Part shown: positions 26,737 to 38,577 of the stretch, piece by piece | Numbering within the stretch: the stretch's first letter is position 1 | How the letters are laid out: each line of letters opens with the position of its first letter | Source of the DNA: Chrysomallon squamiferum | Lineage: Eukaryota; Mollusca; Gastropoda; Neomphalida; Peltospiridae | DNA length: 64,000 nt | Assembly: GCA_012295275.1 (NCBI GenBank) | Contig: CM022670.1 | Coordinates: forward strand, 9,460,006 to 9,524,005 | Direction of reading: 5' to 3' | Made by a program: the position numbers and the translations under genes | Notes under the pieces: model-generated | Databases searched by the model: none | Told to the model about the DNA's origin: nothing | Seen by the model: the letters and a program-made list of their open reading frames with translations, nothing else

Positions 26737-27590
26737 TTAAATTTAATGGCTAATAAAAAGACTAATAAAAGAGTATAAATATAAAGTACCATCAAAGTTA
26801 TAACTTTTGTCTTTATTGTGATATTATTTTCTATACATGAAAATGTGAGAAAATGAACAAAACAAATAATAAACAACAATAATTTATTGATTAAATCACT
26901 GTAGTTGATTTATTTCTTAATTTATCACGTGTGCGTGCATGTTTGTGTGCGTGTGTGTGTAAGTGTATGCATGTGAGTGTGTTTGTGTATTTTTCAGTCA
27001 GTATGTGTTTATGCAGACATAGGAGTGTTTGGAATGCACTGTGGGTGTGATGATATGAAAACAGATGAGTATGAGTGCATGGCTGTGCATATTTGCACTG
27101 AATTGTTCTAGAATCAAGTCAGAATCACACTGGCACATATTCAAAACAAGGTGATGTGTACGTAAACATAAATTGGGTCAGTAACACTCAACAGCTTATG
27201 TGAACTCTGTTTGACACCAAAATCTATAAATACACTGACCTAAATAACTGTATTGTATGCTACTGTTATAAATTTATATGATACGCAGTTTTACAACCTG
27301 ATCAGAGTAATACAAAAAAAAAATGTGTTAGTATCAAAATCAACTTGAAACTTTTATTTATTATTGTTATTATTTTTTTTTTTTAGAATCTTACATCCAT
27401 TTCCAGATTTGTAGATATGTATTTTCATCAGAAAACTATGCTGACCTTTTCATGTTTGGCAAATTAATATGTCCGTCCTTTGTTAATGATGTAATGTGTT
27501 GCAGAAATAATGCTTCTGAATGAGAACATGGGATTTAAATAATAATATTAATAATGATAATAATGTAAATTGTTATCTTTCATAGTCTTC

Positions 27591-27649
<59 letters not shown>

Positions 27650-28302
27650 TTTACCAGTCTTGTTATGATGTAATTTTAGTACAAGGTCACTTTACTGGGG
27701 TTTTTTAATAATATATTATGGAATATACGTCTAGAAATATAAGAAAATTTCTACAATTTTATGTTTTATAATAACTGTTATTAATGTTGTTGTTATTAGT
27801 GTGTAATAAATTGTATGTGTTTGTGTATTTCATTACTTATACAGTCCAAAATAGTAATTTTAACAGAAATCATCTAAATACATGCTTGGGGACTTTAACA
27901 TATTCAATTCTTTTACATCAGAAATACCCCCTTCCCATCGCATCCCCCCAAGGAATAAAACTAAAATATTATTTTGCGCAATAAAACACTATAAATCTTC
28001 GTTTTACAATTAATTTGTTATTATTATTATTTTTTCAAAGATGACAGAATAAATTTTAAACCTCATACAATAACAGAAATAAAGATGAAAATGTTTTTAT
28101 AGTTAGTTCTAATTACTTTCACGTTCATTGTTTTGGTAGTCACGTTCACAAATGCAGTATTATAGTATACAGGTATAGCACGGAAACAGAATGTTCAGAC
28201 ACACTGTTATTAGTAAAAAGTAAATATAAAAAATAAATAATTACCATAATGAAAATTTCCGACATCCTGATCGTAAAAGTAAGCTACAGTTGGTCCAGGC
28301 AT
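21399..28302 (-). CDS. HDAC3: Histone deacetylase 3 (class I)
   Basis: HDAC3 is a zinc-dependent lysine deacetylase, the catalytic subunit of NCoR/SMRT co-repressor complexes in the nucleus. Exons in gene order: 28245-28302, 26421-26503, 25714-25856, 25383-25464, 25126-25182, 24847-24902, 24303-24436, 23807-23887, 23472-23545, 23096-23160, 22715-22863, 22340-22419, 21801-21961, 21399-21480; 1305 nt, 434 residues (human 428). Catalytic features are all present: [10 protein letters not shown] (paired active-site His), [15 protein letters not shown] (zinc-binding Asp and His), [15 protein letters not shown] (zinc Asp) and [14 protein letters not shown] (catalytic Tyr). [20 protein letters not shown] at the start and [12 protein letters not shown] near the end separate HDAC3 from HDAC1/2. 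The start is the ATG at 28300-28302. The first intron is long (1.74 kb). It is head-to-head with FBXO4. Confidence 0.97.
22991..23024. repeat. (ATA)n microsatellite
   Basis: Trinucleotide run in an HDAC3 intron. A further run of the same class is at 23578-23610 in the next intron. Confidence 0.92.
26504..28244 (-). other. HDAC3 intron 1 (1.74 kb), microsatellite-rich
   Basis: It holds a (TTA)n run at 26702-26736, an impure GT/GTGC region at 26929-26990 that includes CACGTG and GCGTGC steps, and a long (TTA)n run at 27592-27648. No exon with acceptable borders and no RNA gene was recognised. Confidence 0.7.
27592..27648. repeat. Long (TTA)n microsatellite
   Basis: About 19 uninterrupted ATT units, among the longest trinucleotide runs in the window; likely to vary in length between individuals. 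Confidence 0.95.
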
Positions 28303-28685
28303 GGTTGAATTTTAAGATAAATATGTAAATATAATGATTTTGATGAATGTGATAAACACCGAATTAGCGAGTATATTCGATTAACTTCGGTCTCTTCCGT
28401 CTAAAGTCGGAAACTGTTGAATATTCATAAATATGCGGAAACGTTTTCCATCATGACAACATAAACACAATGTTACACATCTACCTGTTTGACGTGGCCA
28501 ACTTTCTATAGAAATCCACGTGGAGTTATATACTTTTTAATACTAGCTAATTGACGTCATCAGAATTAAGAAATAAAAGGCAGCTATGGAATTATTAAAT
28601 ATTAGTTCGTTCAGAAACGTGGAAGTCGTGCAGTTGCAGGAAGAATTTTGCCTTGACGTTGAACTTGAAGTGTCGAAGAAACAAG
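28303..28685. promoter_or_regulatory. Bidirectional promoter HDAC3 / FBXO4
   Basis: 383 bp separate the divergent start codons. Visible motifs are a perfect palindromic CRE (TGACGTCA) at 28552-28559, a palindromic E-box (CCACGTGG) at 28516-28523, and an ETS-like site in antisense (CTTCCGT) at 28394-28400. CpG is locally frequent at 28360-28440. An ATG at 28586 opens a short upstream frame that overlaps the FBXO4 start. Confidence 0.75.
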
Positions 28686-28699
28686 ATGTTAGACTTTAG
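28586..28699 (+). promoter_or_regulatory. Upstream ORF overlapping the FBXO4 start
   Basis: The ATG at 28586-28588 opens a 37-codon frame that ends with TAG at 28697-28699. It is out of frame with, and overlaps, the FBXO4 ATG at 28686. If the transcript begins upstream of 28586, this uORF should lower FBXO4 translation. The transcription start is unknown. Confidence 0.4.
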
Positions 28700-29179
28700 G
28701 AATCCAATATCGTCGAAAATTTTAAGTCAGAATAACATTTCTCTGGATCATTCAAATTGTAGCAATGAAAATATTCTTGACGATGAAATGGTGAATATCT
28801 TAAACTCGGTGACAGAGTTGATGAAAAAATACAGAATGTACAGCAAGGCATCTGAATCAAAAGTCTGCTCAGGAGGGCTTCAGCAGTATTTAACAAGAAA
28901 GCTGAAACAAAGACATAATGAACTAGACAAAAGCAAACTTCAAGCTCTATATGTTAAAGACTCATCTACAGTAAGGATTAATGTATCTCAAACATTTGAA
29001 ACAGAGACCTCTGAACACAAAATGCATTTTTCCAACCTGCCAGTAAGTAATCATAATTTTAAATTATTTAGTCTTTAATACCAAAATTATGATATTATGT
29101 TGCTTTTATATTTACGGAAAATCAAGGTTTTATTTTTTACTTTTCTTTTTTCCTCCCCCCCATCGGACGTAGTGAATAT

Positions 29180-29222
<43 letters not shown>

Positions 29223-31942
29223 TTTTAGTGTAAATGTATTTGTTCAGGTACAGGTGTTAGTAATGATGGGCAAAAATAGTTACATTTTAAATGTTGCCTG
29301 TAATTATGCATTATGATGATTTATTAATATGTATGTCAAAATATTTTATTTTAATTCATTATAATATTAATTTTTTTCGTAACTGTAAATAAATAAATTA
29401 ATAAATTAATTAAGAAAGATTAAGATATATGAAAGTATTATTTCAGATTGATGTCAGATTGTATATATTCTCGTACCTGACAGCTAAAGATTTGTGCAGA
29501 GTAAGCAGTGTGAGTAAAGAGTGGAATGAGTTATCAGTGGATGAACTACTGTGGCAGGAACGACTACAGTGTGACATCAGAAAGTGGCACTGCATTTCAC
29601 ACACAGGAAACCCCAAACTGTACAGAGAGGTTCAGTCAGAATGGTCTTCAAAAGACATGTATGTTTAAATATCTGTCAACATTATTGTTTTAAATTAGCA
29701 TATAACATTTATAAACATTAAATTGTACTAAACAAAATTGCATACGATTTACTTATTTTTAATGATTGTTTTTAAATTAACTGTTGTCTAAAATATAACT
29801 TATCTGTAGCCTTAAACTGTTATTAATGGCAGCACCTTTGTTGGAAGAGTGAAAGGTGGGTAATATAATCAGTCCTTTTTAGAGCAACTATTCAGGCTAT
29901 TTCATTCTAGCCAGTCAACTATGGGATGTAACTGTGCTTTGCTAATTACAAATTTTTATTATTGCTAATATTGTTGTTGTTACTGTTGTTTATTATTCCT
30001 ATTATTGTTGCTGTCTGTATTCTTTACTTTTATTATTATTATTATTTCAGATACCTAAGATGTTCTCCTGAAGTTCATCAGTCACACAAGGAAGAAAATA
30101 CTACATTCCATCAGGTCTCTCAAGTACTGAGATACCTCATGCCAAAAAAAGTTCCAAAGGTTGCCATGTTTGGTCCAGGCTTGGAATCATCAACTAGTGC
30201 AATTATCCAGAAAATGTTGTACGAAGAAAATGTGGATTTCGTAAAACTTGCTATGTTTCCAGGACAATTTAATGGTAATTATGTTTATACTTGCAGATTA
30301 ATATCCATTAAAAAAAAAGAGCTAATAATAATAATAATAATAATAATAAATTGAGGTTTGGTATGCAGATATTAAGCTTATTTCCTTTAAATTACACATG
30401 AAAAATATTTGATTTGAAGAATTGTTGAATAAATATTACATAACCATATCACATACGTCAAAATTTCACAATTGTCAGATAAATTAATTATAGTACAGGT
30501 TAAGGACCTCTTATCTGAAATCTGAAATACTTATGGTCCCTAGCATTTCAGATAGAGGATTCTTAACCTATATAGTATTATTTCAATATCTGAACTCAGC
30601 TTAATTCTCAGTCTTTTTTTTATTCTTTTGGTGTGTGTGTGTGTTTTCTTCATGCAACCATATTATTTTTTACAATGTTTTATTACTTTCTAAATTCATT
30701 CCGTGAACAGTAGTGGCTATTTATTACAATTATTTTTCTTAATTTATAAGAGTCAGAAATTATTTCCATTTCTTCTTATTGTAGTAAATAATAATAAATG
30801 ATTTCTGTTGCAGGTGTTGGTTCAGGTATGACACTAAAGCTTTCTTCAGGACTAACATTTCACCTGTCTGTTTTGTACACGGCAAGCAAGGGAGAGAGGA
30901 AAATTGAACACAGAAACAGACTGGCCACAAATCGAATGTTAAACAAACAGAAGAATGCAGACACAGACACAGAATCCTACGTATTACATAGCTCCATCAA
31001 ACACCTTTGTCATTCATTAGATGGTTTTATCTTTGTCACTGATGCTTCGCAATCAAAAGAGGAAGGTAGGAAAGAAATTGTGTTAAATTGTAGTAATTAA
31101 TGTGAAGTATTAGCTTTAAATAATGTTCAAAATGGTTTTAGATTACAAATATAAATTCTGGAAATTCTATTCTGTGCATATTTTTTTCCAGTAAATGATA
31201 TGAAGATAATAAATTCATCAGTAAGACTATCCATGGGCACGCAAAAAACCTAAAATGAACTTGCACAACAAAACCATACAATACAGTTACTGTTTGCTTT
31301 AAAATAATCATGTTTAAATCCCAAAATTAATATATTATTATTTTTTTTTATGTTATTGTTTTATTATTTATATTTTATCATTGTACTGAAGTTTTCAGTT
31401 ATTATATTTCAGTGGAAAAAACCCATGCTGAACTGTTTGCCATGGTTAGTGAAAGGTGGTCATCTCCTCAAGTTCCACTGTTAGTTTTATCCTGTATAAA
31501 AACTTCTGATGTTCCAAGAACACCTGCAGCAGATATTGTAGAATCTCTTCAACTGTCATCCTTCAACAGACCATGGCTGGTATTTATCACTGGTTTTGAA
31601 AGATCTGTTATTATTTTTATTTAGTTTTATTCATTTACATATTTTTTATAGAGACCAATAGTTTTAAAAACAAATTCTGACATTAACCAATATATTTATT
31701 TACAAGGTTAAATTTAAAATGATCATCATTTACAAAGCTACATTTTTTGGTCAACTTACAATATTACATAGAATAACATTATATTTTGTATTGATATTCA
31801 CAAATGAATAATTAAATATATTTTATATTTTCTTACTGATTTACGTATTCATTATTTTTAGGTCCATGATGTAATTGTAGAGACTCTTGAAGGCACTGTT
31901 GATGGAATTCAGTGGCTTGTAGAGCAATCACAACACAGATGA
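28686..31942 (+). CDS. FBXO4: F-box only protein 4
   Basis: FBXO4 is the substrate-recognition subunit of an SCF ubiquitin ligase; in vertebrates it targets the telomere protein TRF1 (and reportedly cyclin D1). Exons: 28686-29042, 29447-29658, 30051-30274, 30814-31065, 31413-31579, 31862-31942; 1293 nt, 430 residues (human 387). An N-terminal region of about 119 residues, all in exon 1, shows no known domain. The F-box follows (IDVRLYIFSYLTAKDLCRVS to ELLWQERLQCDI, about residues 120-163). The C-terminal half is the small-GTPase-like domain: AMFGPGLESST, FNGVGSGMTLKLSSG, VDGFI-like LDGFIFVTDA, PLLVLSCIK and NRPWLVHDVIVETLEGTVDG. The start is the first ATG of the long frame with A at -3. AATAAA lies at 31948-31953 and again at 32773-32778. 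Confidence 0.93.
29178..29226. repeat. (TTTA)n tetranucleotide repeat
   Basis: About 12 TTTA units in FBXO4 intron 1. It follows a short C-run at 29153-29161. Confidence 0.93.
30323..30350. repeat. (AAT)n microsatellite
   Basis: Short trinucleotide run just inside FBXO4 intron 3, downstream of the exon ending at 30274. Confidence 0.9.
30494..30572. mobile_element. MITE-like inverted-repeat element, FBXO4 intron 3
   Basis: A 75-bp unit (30496-30570) starts CAGGTTAAGGACCTC and ends GAGGATTCTTAACCTA. Its arms of about 26 bp are reverse complements with a few mismatches; both include TATCTGAAAT in hairpin register. TA dinucleotides flank it on both sides (30494-30495 and 30571-30572), as expected for the TA target duplication of Tc1/mariner/pogo-type elements. 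It has no coding capacity. Confidence 0.65.
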
Positions 31943-33224
31943 TAATTAATAAATTTACAATTATATTTGAATTCACCATCAATAACAGTCTGAAATCTCA
32001 ACACAAATGAGACATCAGTCTGAATTTGATGACAGTCAACTTTCAGTGTGAGTGACATAATCTTACAACATGGGTATATTATGAAATGAGTTCTAGATGT
32101 TGGCTATGATGTGAATTCATCATTACTGATAGTCTAAGCTCTGTGCTGGGAATAATATGAATGAAATTAAGTTTCAAGTTTCAGCACTGAAGATTAGTTT
32201 AAATTCAACATCTTGTGTGTCTCATCACATTGAAATATTAAAAATTTGTGAACAAAGAGATACAACATCATTTGCAATATGAACTTATTATTCAAAATAT
32301 AAAATATTTTTCTATAAATTTAGTCATTTTTATGTGTGTATATGGCTGGATTTTATTGTTATATGCTTGTCTGAGATGTGATATATACTAAAGCATATCA
32401 AGAACTGATTTTATTAGAATTAATTTGTTAATATTTTATATATATATATATATTTGATGGTTACTGGTTTTTCATTATTTGAGGTATCTTTGCATCTGAG
32501 ATTTAATCAAAACATTCCTTTCATTTCATTAATCAAAAATTATACAAAATTAAATGAAAATTATTTCGAGCTGTGATAAAATTAAATAAGAAATCAAAAC
32601 ACCTAGAAAACACATACAATTTCATGATTAATAATAATAAAAACATCCCAAAATACTTCCCCAACAACAACCCTCTCCACACAAATAAACCAACCACATA
32701 AGTTATTTAATGCTCATGTTTTAAAATATTCCTAGATTTTTAATTTTGTTACATGTTGATTTATTTGTTAACAATAAATTGTTTAAAAAAAAACACTGGA
32801 CTCTTGTTAATGGTATAAAAAATTTAAACCAGACTGTAACAATATTTTGCTTATTTATTTAATTCACATTATAAGACTGCCTGCAGTACAATGTCATGTA
32901 ATGCCCTAACCAGTGGGTTCACTGGGTTATTGCACTCTCAAATGAGCAAAGGCAGATAATGTATACAATATAAACCTTCCTAACATACTTTGAGATATAT
33001 GGATTTGTGTTACATGCTTCTACTGCCTTTATTTAGAATAATAGGAAATTTAATCATTTCAATATTTGATGTCTTGCTCTGAAATGAACGTTTAAAAAAA
33101 AAAAAAAAAAAAAAAATCTGTTATTTCAATCTTTGATATATTTAAGCTGCAAGGACATTCTGATCTGTAACATTACACTTAACAGAGAAACAAAATGAAG
33201 AAAAAAAATGTTCAATAAATGTTA
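31943..33224. other. FBXO4/DSCC1 convergent 3' region
   Basis: 1.28 kb with no gene seen. Plus-strand AATAAA signals lie at 31948-31953 and 32773-32778, and a minus-strand signal (TTTATT) at 33028-33033. A poly-A run of about 24 lies at about 33093-33116. A small hairpin, CCAGTG-GGTT-CACTGG, begins near 32910 in the probable FBXO4 or DSCC1 3' sequence. Confidence 0.5.
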
Positions 33225-36200
33225 TTACGTCACTGCTTTCTTAGAGTTAAACACTTTGATGCCTTTTTGTGAAGAGGCTCTGGCATATTTCATCAGCAAA
33301 GCTCCAACATCTGTCTTTTCTGTTGCCACATCCCTGATACATTCATTAAAAAGAAATAATAAACATATTTAAAAAAAACAAAAAAAAACAAATTTCCCTC
33401 AAAAAAAAAAAATCCTTAACTAAAATTTTAAAAAAAAAAAAAAACAAAATAAAACAAACAATAATGTAGTCAATTACAAAAGTTAAAAGCTTCTTTGGAT
33501 TTAAAAAAAATTAGTTTGCACTTAACAGATGAAAATGCAATCAGTGGTTATTATAAACATGAAAGTAATATGTTAACAACAAAATATAAATACATTAAGT
33601 AAAATGAATAGCTTTTTAATAATATTAACATGATTATTTTCATGAATTTAAATTTTTTTTTTTAAATGGTATGACCAAATGTAATTACATAGTAATATTT
33701 CAGAAAAAGAGTTCTGCCAAGGTGTGTTGTGGCCTTAAAATACAACAAAATAAACTTACTTTATATATGGTGTTATTTCTGACAAGGTCCATTTTTCTCT
33801 GGTTTTGAACAACATATTAAACCTGCGAAATGTTTTTTTTAAAAATAAAGAAATTATTTTAGATCAATGTTACAAAAACAAACATCAAAAAAAAAAAATG
33901 TAAATCTGTTTTCTCTGCAATTGTTTGTCAACACTATAAAGGTTATATATGAAATCCCAAATTTTATAATTCATACAAACCATTTTATTAGAGAAAATTA
34001 TCCAGAGAAGTGATTAAAACAGAAAACAACAATGTCCAAACTCATTAAAGCAAAATTATAACCAAATTAAATCACCTTTCTGGAATGTCTTCTGGAAGGT
34101 TTTCAACTGGAAAATGCCAAATTACTTGTGGTGTAGAATCCTGATTTATTAAAGCCATACCCTGAAAGAAAAAATTAAATCACAACAATATGCTTAACAG
34201 TAGTGTCATGTTACAAAGAACCGTAGTACATAAAATTATGTATTCTTGTGACTGTTTTTTTTTTTTTTCATGGTGGCAGAGTGACAATCATAAAACAGTA
34301 AAGGGTAGCATTTTCCTTTTCTTTAGTGTTATAATATTTCTTGCATGGACATGTAAAATATACTTGACAGATTAACCTGATTTATCCTGTATATGAAAAA
34401 TAAAATTGTAAGTAACATACTAGCAATGTTACAAGATAAGAAGCAGTTTATTGTTTGATAACAAGAATAATAATAAAACAGAAAATTATTTTCTAACTTT
34501 AATTATTTACAGTAGTTTATTCTGCAGACAAATGTCACAGAAATTTAAATTTTTTTTTTTTAAATATTTCTATATACCTCAACTTGGTGCAGACTTGTTT
34601 TCATATATTCAGGAACACACTGCTGCCAAACCTTCAAGAATTCTTCAAGATTAAACTACAATACAATTCTAAATATGTCAGTAAAAATAGCTTTATTAGA
34701 ACATTGTTTAATACACTTAATATTGGTTTGGAATAGGTGGCATTCAAGAACAAATTTGTATCTGAAATATGTGACATATATATATATTCTGAAAGGTGAA
34801 CAAAATGACATACATGTGGTTGAATCATTTTATGTATAAATATCTAAATTTCACTCAAAAACCCTGTGAATGTTTGTTCCAATCCATCTCCACACATTTA
34901 CAAACTCTATATTTTCTTTAAAAAATAAAACTTGAAAAAAAAACACCATCAATCCTTCCCAAACCACCATTACCATACACAAATATTAATCTTTCACATA
35001 CCATGCCACTCTGTCTTAAAATTATTTCTGCAAAGAAACGACAGACACGATCTTCATTCAGAAAATAACGAGAATCTAAAATAAACAATAAAATTACTTT
35101 TTAAATTTATAATTCTCTGCAAAGCACAGTTTCAAGCACTTAACATTTACCGCTCACCATTTTTTTTCCGTGTTTATTATTATTATTTAACCATAAAATT
35201 TAGTTATTATAATTAAATCCACAATAATTTTTGACCATTTTCTGAAGTCATTTATATAAGCTGCATAACTGGCTTTGTAATGTTATTTTTAGGGTCAGAG
35301 AGATGAACCCAACAGGCAATATATTTTTTTGCTGGGGTGTCATTAAACATTCATTTAAAGAGATGAATAAAGGATTTGGGAAGTATTAAATTTACGTAAA
35401 TGTATAATAAAAGTTTAATTCAAACTAATACGTAATAATCATTTTTATTTATATTGCGTTTTCTCTAAGATTCTTGTAACAAAAGCTTATGTTAAAAACA
35501 GTAAAAAATATTTACTTATTTTCTGCTCAGGATTATCATCCAGTGATTCAACAGGTCGTATATCTGCAAACCAGTTCAGAATATGATGTATCACAGATCT
35601 GAAAACATGATAATAAGTTTTCACTATAGTACATTTCACTTTGTATTCTAATGCAATCAAATACCTCTCAAATTTTTTATTCTTTTTTATTTCTCTCACA
35701 AACATTTTAATGCAATAGTTTGTAAAATATATTTTAGAATAGACGAGACAGATTATTTTCTTCTGATCCAAAACATAAAAATTTAGCAGAGTTTACCACA
35801 ACATCAATGGTTTACATGTAAAATTATAAACGTGTACAAAAGTTCACCTCGGATAGATTTCTTCCAGTGTTTGACAGCATTCATCCAGAGGAATACCTGA
35901 CTCAAACCAGTCATTTTCCTCAGACAGACCAATGGTATGATTCAACACTTGAGACACAAAATCAAAGTTCAACACACGCCAGTAACCTGTTGATATTAAT
36001 TAAACATTGTCAAGATGCTTATGATAATATATCTAATTAGAAATTTAAGACATTCAGAAACATTTAAATTTAACTGATAGGTTAATTTTCCCTGGAAGAA
36101 ATGGTCACATAATTAGAATAAAATTTATGTTCTGTTAAAATTCTGAATTGTATATTTTTTAAATAGATAACAATTTGATTTTTAAATTAGTTTGTAATTT

Positions 36201-38054
36201 GAAAGATGACAATAATATATAGCAGGAAAAATAATGAATAATGTTTACAACATCCCTCTCCCAGGAAAGTCATCTGTTAAAAATCATAATATTAAGAAAA
36301 TTAGGTTTGGATTATGTGATTACATGACAACCCTTTATTCTGTTCAAAAGGACTGATTTTGGAAACATAAGTACCTTCAATCAAACATGCATTTATCTTC
36401 TTCAGGGCATCTTTCAATTCTGTTTCACTGGCCTGAACCAAATCTAGCAAATCAGCATATGTATACTGCAACAGAATACCTGACATTTAGATATTTGTTA
36501 AAGTGATAACAAAGTAGAATTAAACAAATAGAAAAATCTTTCATTATACAGAAATGTTTAAAAAACAACAACAACAACATATCTCTCTAAAGAGAGTTGA
36601 TCCTGTGGCCAATCAGGCCAGAATAAACCACACCCATTTAAGCTTTCTAAGATTCTAATGCTGCTGACCAGTCCAAAAACAGCTTTTTTTATTAAGTCAG
36701 TGTTGGTCTTATTCAACTTTTAGATGTGAATTAATTATCTGATAAAGAAGAGGAAATTAACCTTTAAGCCTTGATGTTCTTCATCATCTTCACATTCTTT
36801 TCCACTGAATTCATTCTGTTCCAGCAAATCTTTTAGTTTCCTGACCCTTGGTTTACAAGGTCTCAGCTCATAGTACTTGTACAAAACTGAACAGACCTAA
36901 AATTAAATTCATCTTAATTATATAACCTCTTTAATATTATTAATTAAAAAATACAAATTGATCTAGTATGTCATGAATTTACGATAAGCAAAAGAAAAAA
37001 GAAAAAGTGTTATATTTATAAAGTACTGTTTCAGAGAAAATTTCAAACATGCAACTATAATTCAAAATATCTTTCAGAAATACTGAGTTTTTCTCCATGT
37101 AACTATATTAACAATTTTGAGTTTAATTTTTACAACTAAAATAAAATTTTTAAAAAATGTAATCTTTGTGATACCTCTCTTTTTTGTATTTCAACTGGTT
37201 CACCTTGTTTGAGTTCATCACCAAACTGCAGCTGTGTCATTATCAACATTGAGTTTGATGTTTCTGCTTCTTTTATTTCAAATGTCTTGTCTTGTGTACA
37301 TAAAACAGCATTTTCCTCCTTATCTCCTCGAATCACGATACTAAAAATACCATGTACAGACATCTTTAATTAAATATCTTAAGAAACTTAAGAAACTATT
37401 TTACGTGCAAAACAACAACACCACCAACAAAAATAAAACAATAAATAAATAAAATAAAATAAATACAAAACGGAGATTGAAAAAACGAAAAACAAAGAAG
37501 AAAAGATAAACATACTGCTGTTGTTCTTCTAAACAACTAACAATCGCTGGGTCCATTTCAAGTAGTTTGATGTGTTCATTATCAAGGTGCTCAGAAAAAT
37601 ATATACACTGAGCTCGAGTCCGTAAATCCTCTTTCTTAAGTTTAGCAAACTCCAAAATGGCATTAACATCATCCAGTGTTCTAAAAAGAAAAGAAAGAAA
37701 GAAAGAAAGGAAAAAAAATAATCTTCAGTGATTGTATATAATTATCAACAAAAACAACTGCAATAAAAAGTTTCTAACTTTATTTAGTTAGGCCCTGTCA
37801 TACTTCAAGACAGTAATTTGAGTAAATCATTTTAAAATTAGATTATTTAACTGCGAGTGGGAACACTGCGAACAGGTGCTACTCACTGAGTAACTCAACC
37901 TACTCTATTTTATTTTTCAGCCAATTTTCTTAAACTTTAAGTTTAACACATCCTTTTTTTTTTTAAATCTTCATTTATCTCGACAGCCTTTCTTAAAACT
38001 GAAATACCTTTCTTCAGAAACTGGTACATTTTCATTTGCTTCCATCAATGCCAT
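33225..38054 (-). CDS. DSCC1: Sister chromatid cohesion protein DCC1
   Basis: DCC1 joins CTF8 and CTF18 to form the alternative RFC clamp loader that acts on PCNA at forks and supports cohesion. Exons in gene order: 38008-38054, 37516-37680, 37175-37340, 36762-36896, 36375-36465, 35848-35986, 35516-35598, 35002-35075, 34578-34655, 34076-34161, 33760-33822, 33225-33333; 1236 nt, 411 residues (human 393). Key matches: IVIRGDKEENAVLCTQDKTF in the N-terminal half, TYADLLDLVQASETELKDAL, YWRVLNFDF, then the C-terminal winged-helix region with FNLEEFLKVWQQCVPEYM, TSLHQVEGMAL, NLPEDIPERFNMLFKTREKW, ITPYIKDV and GIKVFNSKK at the end. The first exon codes for 15 residues; the next in-frame ATG is only three codons on. 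An E2F-like site lies 10 bp upstream of the ATG. Confidence 0.95.
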
Positions 38055-38544
38055 GGCTACAAATTTCCCGCAATTATTTTTATGTTCACTTTCTGGTTTG
38101 AATGGTATTAGTTCGTTTATGGTTATTTTTCCGGATACAGTCGATTAAGGACAAATGGAAGACAGCCAATCAGGACGGACAAAATAATAGTTTTAGTTGA
38201 AACATTTTTATTACTAACATTATTAGGGTCACGTTCTTCTATAAATCATATATGAGGGAAAATTAATAATCTCATCGTTTCCCTTTACCTTTACTGTTAC
38301 TACTACTGCTACTATTATTATTAACATAATTATTATTCACATTGATACATCGTGTTTACTTTAATATTATAATCTGAACAGCCTTTTGACCAAATCCAAA
38401 TAGCACGTGTATATTTTTAATCGAGTCTTTATATAAAATGATATTTGAAGTTGTTCTTTTTTCTTTCTTTCTTGTTTTTTTTTTTTTTTGTTTTGTTTTT
38501 TATTATTCAGTAAATTTTGAGGTTAGGAATTCACCATTCCAAAA

Positions 38545-38577
<33 letters not shown>

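Noticed and set aside
32901-32935. Hairpin CCAGTG-GGTT-CACTGG as an RNA element
   Set aside because: Only six perfect pairs in a 3' region; outer pairing is imperfect and no known element fits.
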